Positions 8,102 to 14,176 of a DNA stretch of 17,636 bases are shown in pieces (the stretch's first letter is position 1; each line of letters opens with the position of its first letter). Made by a program: the position numbers and the translations under genes. The notes under the pieces were generated by a model that saw only the letters and a program-made list of their open reading frames with translations, was not told the DNA's origin and did not search any database. The stretch is from an uncultured Collinsella sp. GTDB lineage: Bacteria; Actinomycetota; Coriobacteriia; Coriobacteriales; Coriobacteriaceae. The stretch is from positions 1-17,636 of the forward strand of contig URMR01000021.1 in NCBI GenBank assembly GCA_900548935.1, given 5' to 3'.

Positions 8102-9703
8102 TCACGCGCCCCCTTTCTGGACGAGCTCATCCAAGAGCTTCTCCGAAAACAGGTTACCGCGACCCAGCTGCCCGTCGGGATCGAGCTGGAGCTTGAGCCG
8201 CGCCGACTCGACCATGGCCTCGTGACCGTACATCGTCTCCAAGAAGCCCGCCTTGATCTTGCCGACGCCATGCTCGGCAGAAACGGCACCGCCCATGGCC
8301 GTGACCTCGGAAGCCCACTGGGCAAACAACTCGCCACCGCGACGGTAATCCTGTGCATCGCGCGGCAGGATGTTCACATGCAGATGGTTGTTGCCGATAT
8401 GTCCCCAGGCGGCAGACTCAAGCCCGCTTTCGGCCAGCGTACGGCGATAGAGGGCCACGACATCGGCCAGGCGCGCGTTGGGCACCGACATGTCCGAGCC
8501 CAGTTTGGTGATGGTGGGATCCATGCGGCGGCGCTCGTCGATAAGCATATTGACGCTCTCGGGGACCGCATGGCGGAAGAACCGCTGGCACTCGCGATCG
8601 ACCTCGGTGCGCGCGACCCATGTCGCATCGTCACTGCCGCCCGCAAGCTCCAGTACCCACCCCAAGTGATACAGCTCCTCAGTCGCCTGAACTTCGTCGT
8701 CGCAGTCGAGCTCCACGTAGACACAGACCTTGGCCTCTTTGTCGAGCGCAGGCAGCGAGGCGAACGCGGTCGACTGTTCACGCTGACGACGCAGGATATC
8801 CAGGGCGCCCGCATCGAAATATTCGATGGCAGCCGCATGGGACAGGACGGGACGCACAGAATCGGTGAAGGACACGGCCTTGTCTTCGCTGTCAAAGAAG
8901 CAGCTCACGCCCCAAACGACCGCAGGCGCCGCCTGCAGGGCAATCTCGAGCTCGGTGATGACGCCGATTGTGCCACATGCACCGATAAACAGATCGATGG
9001 CATCCATATCGTCCGCAACAAAATAGCCCGAAGCACTTTTGGTCTTGGGCATGGTGTAGTCGGGAAGGTCGAGCTCGAGAGCACGGCCCGCTGCCGTCAC
9101 AAGCGACAGGTGGCGGCCCTGGGCAAAAGCCTCGCCGCGCTGAAGCTCAAGCAAATCGCCATCAGCCAGCGCGACGCGGAGTCCCGTGATATGTGGGCGC
9201 ATGGGGCCGTAGGCGTAGCTGCGGGCACCGGAGGCGTTACATGCCGCCATGCCGCCCAGACAGGCAGATGCCTCGGTGGGATCGGTGGGAAAAAACTGCT
9301 CGGGGGCCTCTTGAAACTCATCGTAGGCCTCAAGCGATGCCTGGTCCCAACCAGCGGTCGGCAGCACCTTCTTGCCCAGCTGCTTGCGCAGTTCCGAGAG
9401 CACAACGCCCGGCTCCACGCGCAGCAAAAATTGGCCTTGTTCATCGCGGCGAAGGCCCAAGTAGCGATTCATGCGGGAAGTATTGAGAATGTGACCGCCA
9501 TGAGGCACGGCGCCGGCGGCAAGGCCGGTCCGGGCGCCCTGAACCGTCACCGGGACACGCTCGACATAGAGCTTTTTCAAAATGGCGCGGACCTCGTCCT
9601 CCGTTGTCGGAAACGAGATGCTCGAGGCCTCGCCCGATGTGCGAGACTCATCGCGACCATACTCTTCGAACTCGTCGGTGAAGGGTTTAATGGTTGCAGG
9701 CAC
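8102..9703 (-). CDS. FAD-linked 2-hydroxyacid (lactate) dehydrogenase, LctD/GlcD type
   Basis: A 533-residue protein of the FAD_binding_4 / FAD-oxidase_C family. The PCMH-type FAD domain shows VTVQGARTGLAAGAVPHGG (about 52-70) and PTDPTEASACLGGMAACNASG (split, 139-159); the C-terminal part shows GHIGNNHLHVN (434-444) and AEHGVGKIK (476-484), whose His and Glu-His side chains bind a catalytic metal in lactate dehydrogenases of this family. It oxidises a 2-hydroxyacid, most likely lactate, and passes electrons to the EtfBA partners encoded next. GTG 9703 is chosen because AAAGGGGGAG lies about 5 bases before it. The gene overlaps etfB by at most 4 bases. Glycolate is an alternative substrate. 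Confidence 0.88.
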   Translation of the reverse strand: MPATIKPFTDEFEEYGRDESRTSGEASSISFPTTEDEVRAILKKLYVERVPVTVQGARTGLAAGAVPHGGHILNTSRMNRYLGLRRDEQGQFLLRVEPGVVLSELRKQLGKKVLPTAGWDQASLEAYDEFQEAPEQFFPTDPTEASACLGGMAACNASGARSYAYGPMRPHITGLRVALADGDLLELQRGEAFAQGRHLSLVTAAGRALELDLPDYTMPKTKSASGYFVADDMDAIDLFIGACGTIGVITELEIALQAAPAVVWGVSCFFDSEDKAVSFTDSVRPVLSHAAAIEYFDAGALDILRRQREQSTAFASLPALDKEAKVCVYVELDCDDEVQATEELYHLGWVLELAGGSDDATWVARTEVDRECQRFFRHAVPESVNMLIDERRRMDPTITKLGSDMSVPNARLADVVALYRRTLAESGLESAAWGHIGNNHLHVNILPRDAQDYRRGGELFAQWASEVTAMGGAVSAEHGVGKIKAGFLETMYGHEAMVESARLKLQLDPDGQLGRGNLFSEKLLDELVQKGGA

Positions 9704-10047
9704 GCGAACTCCCCCTTTAGCTAACTACAGTGTTTGCAGGGAGATGTTACCGCATCGTTTCGTCGACGTGTTCGAGACCGTCTCCATAATTGGCGATTTT
9801 TACGTTCATGCAATTCGGCGAGCGGCTGGATTTCCTCGGCAGACGATGCTTTTGACACATATAGCCCCGCCGTCGCCGACCGCGCGATTGTCGCTCGAAA
9901 AAAGTTGGAGTATTTTTTGCCGCCTTTTACCTGCGGAGACGCCAATCCGTCAAGCATTTGGTCAGAAATTGGTCAAGTAGCGGCTGATACGGTCGGCGTC
10001 GACAGCCAAACCGATAGTAGTTTTGGCCCAGAAGCAGGGAGGTTCCC
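9704..10047. other. Gene-free 344-bp spacer between divergent operons
   Basis: I see no convincing gene here. Frames of 78 codons (-, 9721-9957) and 144 codons (+, 9734-10168) are open but lack ribosome binding sites, and codon third positions are not GC-rich as in the neighbours. The stretch 9890-9960 is AT-richer, with GGAGTATTTTTTGCCGCC around 9906-9923. Two direct copies of TTGGTCA, 11 bases apart, lie at 9959-9965 and 9970-9976. The spacer must carry the promoters of the lactate operon and of the 98-aa gene, but no clear -35/-10 pair stands out. It may be a dispersed intergenic repeat. Confidence 0.5.
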
Positions 10048-10344
10048 ATGGCATATTACTGGCCCCAGTACGGCATCGCCATCGAAGTCGACGACGATCC
10101 CCATCTCCTGCCTTTTGACGAAGAGGCATTCCCCGATACGACGGTCTACCACGTTACCACCGATGTGATCTGCGACCCCGAGTCGTTCTCGGCGCTCGCC
10201 CACCACATCGCGCATATCCACGACATCGAGCTCCCTCCCGACTTCGACGAGCTTGTCTACTCGCGCCGCCTGATGCTTCACATGCTCTTTGGAGCGGACC
10301 CGTCCACCTTTGCACGCATCTATACCGCCAAGGATGCCGCATGA
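10048..10344 (+). CDS. Small hypothetical protein, possible Vsr/DUF559-like nuclease-fold remnant
   Basis: A 98-residue soluble protein with a clear ribosome binding site (GGGAGG, 5 bases before ATG 10048) and coding-like codon use. I do not recognise a named family. The opening YWPQYGIAIEVDDDPH followed by a strand (TTVYHVTTDVI, about 30-40) and a helix (SFSALAHHIAHIHDI) resembles the central strand-Glu-x-Asp-strand-helix part of Vsr/DUF559 endonuclease folds, but the N-terminal half of such enzymes is missing and an in-frame TAG lies at 10018. It may be a remnant or a reduced non-catalytic relative. The stop overlaps the next start as ATGA, so it is co-translated with the membrane protein that follows. 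Confidence 0.7.
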   Translation: MAYYWPQYGIAIEVDDDPHLLPFDEEAFPDTTVYHVTTDVICDPESFSALAHHIAHIHDIELPPDFDELVYSRRLMLHMLFGADPSTFARIYTAKDAA

Positions 10345-10850
10345 GCGCGAAGAAGCCGCCCCACTTTGCAGGCCTGGATCGTCGCAAGAAGCTCATCGTT
10401 GCCTGCTTGGCCATCGTCTGTGCCCTTGTCGCCGTAGGACTATACGCTTGGCAGTCGCAGCCCGTACCCGAGGCGGGCGCTTCGGTTACGACGGCCGAGG
10501 GCAAAACGCGCCAGGAAATCCAAGATGAGCTCGACGCCATCGTCCGCGACAACATGATGACGATTTCGGTCGCGCCGGTCGCTCAGCTGCAGGAGGACGG
10601 CAAGCTGCGCGTCAACGTGCAAAACGTCCAAGACAATAAATTTCCCCAGCGATTCCGCGTCATCCAAAACGACGAGACCATGTACGAATCCGGTGTGGTC
10701 GAGACCGGCAAGACAATCGAGACGTGCCCCGCCGGCGACATCAAAGAAGGCGAGGCGTACATCGAGATCCAGGCACTCGATACAAAGACCCTCGACAGCC
10801 ACGGCAATCCGACACGTGTCAAGGTGCGGGTTGAGCAAGCCGAGAACTAG
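10341..10850 (+). CDS. Membrane-anchored extracellular protein with a beta-sandwich-like domain
   Basis: A 169-residue protein: a short basic cytoplasmic tail (1-17), one membrane segment (about 18-38), a linker with a helical stretch (about 50-70), then an extracellular beta-rich domain (about 72-167). The domain pattern VNVQNVQDNKFPQRFRVI...ETMYESGVVETGKTIET is like a family I recall from Gram-positive surface loci, in which an Asn-rich strand is followed by (I/M)Y-x-S and a Pro/Thr-Gly turn. The ATG overlaps the upstream stop by 4 bases (ATGA) and has AAGGA before it. Its place just ahead of secreted proteins suggests it docks or helps assemble them at the membrane. Function is inferred; no named family is claimed. 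Confidence 0.8.
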   Translation: MSAKKPPHFAGLDRRKKLIVACLAIVCALVAVGLYAWQSQPVPEAGASVTTAEGKTRQEIQDELDAIVRDNMMTISVAPVAQLQEDGKLRVNVQNVQDNKFPQRFRVIQNDETMYESGVVETGKTIETCPAGDIKEGEAYIEIQALDTKTLDSHGNPTRVKVRVEQAEN

Positions 10851-10902
10851 CCTTCCGGCCGACGCGACACCGCACGCAATTCACCAGCATCCGTCCAATC
10901 AT

Positions 10903-10919
10903 CGCGGGGACGGCCCGCG
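10903..10919 (+). promoter_or_regulatory. GC-rich hairpin before the 199-aa secreted protein gene
   Basis: CGCGGG-N5-CCCGCG forms a 6-bp stem 37 bases before the next ATG. There is no T-run, so it is not a normal terminator; an mRNA-processing or stability stem that sets a different expression level for the downstream secreted protein is possible. Confidence 0.35.
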
Positions 10920-10939
10920 GCGAATAGAAAGGAACGACC

Positions 10940-11539
10940 ATGGACATCACCAGGAACATGAACGGAGCCAGAGCGCTCGTCGTGGGCGCAGGGCTCGCGC
11001 TCGCGCTCGCAATGGGCGCCGCCCCGACGCCAGCTATGGCAGCCGGGCGCGTTGGAACCACGAAAGTAATGGTCAGGACCGAGATCGACAACGTTGAGTT
11101 CAAAGTTCCGACGGTTATTCCCTTCGTCGCCAAGGCCGACGGCACGCTTCAGGGCCCCTCAGAAGACGCGACCACCATCGACAATCATTCGGCCTACGGC
11201 ATCCATGTCACCAACATGAAGATCGACGCCATGAACACCTGGACCATTGCTGCCGACGCCAAGGCCGGAACCGCACAGAACTCCATCGACTTTAAGGTCG
11301 GCCCCGACGGCGCACTCCAGAACGCCAGCGCCGCAATGCAAGGGACGGGCCTCGATCTTTCCAAGAACGCAGCCTTCGACATGGGCTACCAGGGCATTGC
11401 CGGCGGCACGGACAAAATTAAGCTCAAGACAAGCGGAAACGTCGCCCGCGTCACGCGCGACATCTTCCGCGTAACCGGCGAAGGCGATCAGGTTGCAACG
11501 ATCACCTGGACGGTCGAGCCCGGTGCGCACACGGCATAA
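10940..11539 (+). CDS. Secreted beta-rich surface protein
   Basis: A 199-residue protein with a classical signal peptide: basic N-terminus, hydrophobic core at about 12-27 and a probable cut after PAMA (residue 34). The mature part is 165 residues, without Cys, rich in Thr, Ala and Asp, and looks all-beta. VEFKVPTVIPFVAKADGT (split, 52-69), TIDNHSAYGIHVTNMKI (79-95) and the final ATITWTVEPG strand follow a pattern I recall in secreted proteins of Coriobacteriia surface loci. There is no sortase signal, so it must be held by partners or released. AAGGA precedes the ATG. It is followed, with a 17-base overlap, by the small LAQTG protein gene. A filament or surface-layer subunit is a reasonable guess but not shown. 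Confidence 0.82.
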   Translation: MDITRNMNGARALVVGAGLALALAMGAAPTPAMAAGRVGTTKVMVRTEIDNVEFKVPTVIPFVAKADGTLQGPSEDATTIDNHSAYGIHVTNMKIDAMNTWTIAADAKAGTAQNSIDFKVGPDGALQNASAAMQGTGLDLSKNAAFDMGYQGIAGGTDKIKLKTSGNVARVTRDIFRVTGEGDQVATITWTVEPGAHTA

Positions 11540-11804
11540 GGCCGTCGCCCTGGCCGCCGCCGTCAGCATCCTAGCGTTTGGGCCAGCCATGGCCTTTGCT
11601 CAGCAAGAACAGGCGCAGGCCGCCACGCAAGTGACGGTCGACCTCTCGGAGCTCGACCGCGGCGACCGCGAGGAACCGTTGGCGCAGACAGGCGACAGAC
11701 GATGGCTCTTGGCAGCAGGCGCCACAGCAGCAGGCGCGGGAACCGCCGGCCTCGGTCTGCACATCAAACGCAGCCAGAAACAAAACACGGACAGGCCGCA
11801 CTAA
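11523..11804 (+). CDS. Minimal sortase substrate with LAQTG cell-wall signal
   Basis: A 93-residue protein made almost entirely of sorting signals. Residues 1-26 form a signal peptide (MRTRHKAVAL..., cut after AFA), then only about 26 residues, then LAQTG (53-57), a hydrophobic Ala/Gly-rich segment (61-80) and a positive tail (IKRSQK). LAxTG is the motif used by class E sortases of high-GC Gram-positives. The start GTG 11523 is preferred because it gives the basic N-terminus of a normal signal peptide; it overlaps the upstream gene by 17 bases. The frame also opens at ATG 11493, adding ten residues. The mature peptide left on the wall would be about 30 residues, so it may serve as an anchor or cap for its neighbours. 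No sortase gene is in the window. Confidence 0.8.
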   Translation: MRTRHKAVALAAAVSILAFGPAMAFAQQEQAQAATQVTVDLSELDRGDREEPLAQTGDRRWLLAAGATAAGAGTAGLGLHIKRSQKQNTDRPH

Positions 11805-11822
11805 ATTAGCTAAGGAGACCCC

Positions 11823-13253
11823 ATGGCATCGAAGAACCTTTTGCCCGTCGTCGCACTCTGCGGCGCGCTCGCAACCGGAACGCCTGTCGCCGCTTGGGCG
11901 ACTCCCGTCATGGCAGACTCCTTACCAGCAGCCCTAAGTTCCGCACCAAATCCGTCGAGCGCCATTGCGTGCAAGCGTTTTTCGATCGCACAGGCCGCGA
12001 TCTCAACCTCGGGATGCCTTCGTCGTAATACGGACGGCTCGATAGTCGTGGATATCAATCGTTCGAACAAGGCAAACGGCTCCCAGGCGGGGTGCGCCGT
12101 CTGCACGTGGCGCTCGGTTGTGCTCGATGCAGATGGCGATCCATGCAATTTAGAGCTGCGCATCGACATCGCTTCGGTCGATGACTCGGCGAACGGAGCG
12201 AAGGTCGCCTTCGACGGTACGTTTTTCGAGAAAGGAGGCGGTATATGTCTGGGCTGCGCCGCCGCGAATGCAGACGATGCGCAGCCCACCCTCTCATTCA
12301 CGGCATCGTTGCGGCTGACCAAAGCCGGTACCGATGCCATCGCGGCGGGAGAAGCGTCCCTGCTGTTCTACGCCGTCAGTACCAAAGACACAGACGCTCA
12401 TTTCGAGAAGCCATCCGGATCACTCAGCCTTACACGAGGGATAGAGGCAGGCCCTATTGAAATCGATGCCCGCGCGCAAAGCAGGCAACGCATTCTTGCC
12501 GACCCGGCGCTTCTCGAAATGGAGTGGAACGGATCCGGAGCCATCGGAATTCTCCCCTCCGCGCTTGACGCCAAGACGCTCCCCTCAAACGACGAGCCCA
12601 TCAACACAACCATACAAGAGGAGAGCGCGGTCAAAGAAGCAGGTGCGGGCGACACGCCGTCGCCGACAAACAGCGTCCCAGCTTCTCTCGAAGCGCCGAA
12701 TGAGCCCGCTGCCGATCCAAACGATCCCGAGCTCGCGGACAGTCTGGGGCTTGCTGATCCTCAAGAGATCGATGAAGGTAACTGCTGCGTGCTTGCCGCG
12801 CTCGACCACACAGAGGTCATCGACGCTGCGAACATCGAAGTTGCCGCCGCCAATCAGCCCGTCCGCAAGTCGGTTATCATCGCATTTCCTGAATCCATCG
12901 AAGTCGTCTTTTTGCCATCGGGCGAGGTCGTGGCCCCAACACTGCTCACCTTGTTGGGCGCCAAGAATACTCGAAACGAAATTAAAAAGGTCACAGTTGT
13001 CGACCCTGCAACCACCGCCAAGCTGCGTCTATACGCCGTTGCCGCAAACGGAAGCAAGACCCTGGAATTCGATGGCGACACACTCCTGGCCTGGCGACGT
13101 CTGGACATTATGCAAGACGTCTCGTATCAGATCGAACTCGAAGGGTTTGATCGTGCCCGCGATGCCAATATCATCGCCGCGGCTATTGAATCCCCACAGC
13201 GGCTTATGACACTGCGCTTTGAATACTATCCCTATGTCCCGACAACCACCTGA
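11823..13253 (+). CDS. Secreted two-domain protein with CxxC pairs
   Basis: A 476-residue protein with a signal peptide (hydrophobic 5-25, probable cut near ATPVMA, 26-31) and an excellent ribosome binding site (AAGGAG, 5 bases before the ATG). Residues about 45-235 form a Cys-containing domain with CAVC (91-94) and CLGC (142-145) plus Cys50, 65 and 108. Residues about 250-320 are an acidic Pro/Ser-rich linker, ending at a Cys pair (321-322). Residues about 345-476 form a beta-rich domain whose pattern (FPESIEVV...SGEVVAP..., final LMTLRFEYYPY) parallels the 199-aa secreted protein upstream. No sortase signal or C-terminal membrane segment is seen. I recognise no named family; the position implies a role in the same surface assembly. 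No terminator is visible after it. Confidence 0.82.
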   Translation: MASKNLLPVVALCGALATGTPVAAWATPVMADSLPAALSSAPNPSSAIACKRFSIAQAAISTSGCLRRNTDGSIVVDINRSNKANGSQAGCAVCTWRSVVLDADGDPCNLELRIDIASVDDSANGAKVAFDGTFFEKGGGICLGCAAANADDAQPTLSFTASLRLTKAGTDAIAAGEASLLFYAVSTKDTDAHFEKPSGSLSLTRGIEAGPIEIDARAQSRQRILADPALLEMEWNGSGAIGILPSALDAKTLPSNDEPINTTIQEESAVKEAGAGDTPSPTNSVPASLEAPNEPAADPNDPELADSLGLADPQEIDEGNCCVLAALDHTEVIDAANIEVAAANQPVRKSVIIAFPESIEVVFLPSGEVVAPTLLTLLGAKNTRNEIKKVTVVDPATTAKLRLYAVAANGSKTLEFDGDTLLAWRRLDIMQDVSYQIELEGFDRARDANIIAAAIESPQRLMTLRFEYYPYVPTTT

Positions 13254-13276
13254 GGCTTAAATGCTGCGCATCATTC

Positions 13277-13302
13277 CTAATACCACTTATATAACGTATT
13301 AG
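13277..13302. promoter_or_regulatory. AT-rich 7-bp dyad upstream of the DUF554 gene
   Basis: CTAATAC (13277-13283) and GTATTAG (13296-13302) are perfect inverted copies around a 12-base TA-rich spacer (cacttatataac). In GC-rich DNA this stands out. It has no T-run, so an operator or promoter-linked site is more likely than a terminator. Confidence 0.4.
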
Positions 13303-13332
13303 ATGGGTTGCGATGTGCCTCGCATTTCGTTC

Positions 13333-13341
13333 TGCTACGAT
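13333..13341 (+). promoter_or_regulatory. Possible extended -10 promoter element for the DUF554 gene
   Basis: TGCTACGAT at 13333-13341 resembles an extended -10 (TG-N-TACGAT), 31 bases before the ATG at 13372. No good -35 is seen at 16-18 bases upstream, as is common for extended -10 promoters. Confidence 0.4.
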
Positions 13342-13371
13342 TGCCACGTTGGCATCAATACAGGAGGGCTC

Positions 13372-14088
13372 ATGCCGGGCTTGGGAACAATCATCAACGT
13401 TGTGCTTTTAGTTGCGGGCGGTCTTTTAGGATTAGCGGGCGGCCGCTTCATTACACCGCGCATCCAAGACACGCTCATGAAAGCATCGGGGCTGTGCGTC
13501 CTGTTTATCGGCCTGGGCGGCACCATGCAAAAGATGCTCATCATCGATGGAAAGGCGCTAGCGACCACCGGTACCACCATGCTCATCGTCTCATTTGCGC
13601 TCGGTTCGCTCATCGGCGAGGCCGTCAACTTGGAAGCCGCCATCGAGAACCTTGGCGAATGGCTCAAGCGCAAAACCGGCAGCGAGGGCGATAACGAGTT
13701 CACCAACGCTTTTGTCTCGACTTCACTCACCGTGTGTATAGGCGCCATGGCCATTGTGGGATCGATCCAGGACGGTCTGCTCGGTGACTGGTCAACGCTT
13801 GCCCTGAAAGGCGCATTGGACTGCATCATCGTCTGCACCATGACGGCGTCGCTTGGCCGCGGCTGCATTTTCTCCGCCCTGCCCGTCGCCGTGTTCCAGG
13901 GGACGATCACGCTGTTTGCCGGCGCACTCTCCCCCATCATGACTACGGCAGCCCTCGACAGCCTTTCGCTCGTAGGCTCCATGCTCATCTTCTGCGTCGG
14001 CGTCAACCTCATCCGTCCTCAGACCTTCCGCACGGCCAATATGCTCCCCTCCGTTGTCATAGCCGTCATCTACGCCCTCCTGTTCTAA
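13372..14088 (+). CDS. DUF554 family membrane protein
   Basis: A 238-residue protein with about seven membrane segments and the marks of the DUF554 (YdfK/YqgA) family: GTIINVVLLVAGGLLGLAGG at the start, LMKASGLCVLFIGLGG (about 36-51), then FVSTSLTVCIGAMAIVGSIQDGL (split, about 114-136) and a final short segment ending in LLF. Members are predicted transporters of unknown substrate. The ATG at 13372 is chosen for GGAGGG just before it; the longer frame from 13303 would add 23 unlikely residues across the promoter region. It stands alone: before it is the end of the surface locus, after it the promoter of the TerB/ATPase pair. Confidence 0.9.
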   Translation: MPGLGTIINVVLLVAGGLLGLAGGRFITPRIQDTLMKASGLCVLFIGLGGTMQKMLIIDGKALATTGTTMLIVSFALGSLIGEAVNLEAAIENLGEWLKRKTGSEGDNEFTNAFVSTSLTVCIGAMAIVGSIQDGLLGDWSTLALKGALDCIIVCTMTASLGRGCIFSALPVAVFQGTITLFAGALSPIMTTAALDSLSLVGSMLIFCVGVNLIRPQTFRTANMLPSVVIAVIYALLF

Positions 14089-14109
14089 ATCTATCTACGC
14101 AGCAGTATC

Positions 14110-14139
14110 TCGAACACCTGTTTGATGCTGTGCTATGAT
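14110..14139 (+). promoter_or_regulatory. Promoter of the TerB_N - ATPase pair
   Basis: An extended -10, TGC-TATGAT, with TATGAT at 14134-14139 and TG at 14131-14132. A weak -35 (TCGAAC at 14110-14115) sits 18 bases upstream. The start codon is 38 bases after the -10, leaving a short leader with a strong ribosome binding site. This gives the pair its own transcript, separate from the DUF554 gene. Confidence 0.55.
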
Positions 14140-14176
14140 ATGAGGTCACCGAAGCTGCGTTAGGAGAGGAGAAGCG

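Noticed and set aside
8222..9724. 500-codon open frame on the plus strand opposite the FAD-linked dehydrogenase
   Set aside because: It is the antisense shadow of a strongly conserved gene in GC-rich DNA, without a ribosome binding site or any recognisable domain.
9721..9957. 78-codon minus-strand frame just before the lactate operon
   Set aside because: The peptide looks fairly protein-like and ends next to the operon's ribosome binding site, but no ribosome binding site precedes its ATG and its third codon positions are not GC-rich. Kept as possible repeat DNA only.
9734..10168. 144-codon plus-strand frame in the spacer before the 98-aa gene
   Set aside because: No ribosome binding site, low-complexity Ser/Thr/Pro ending, and its second part overlaps the better supported 98-aa gene in another frame.
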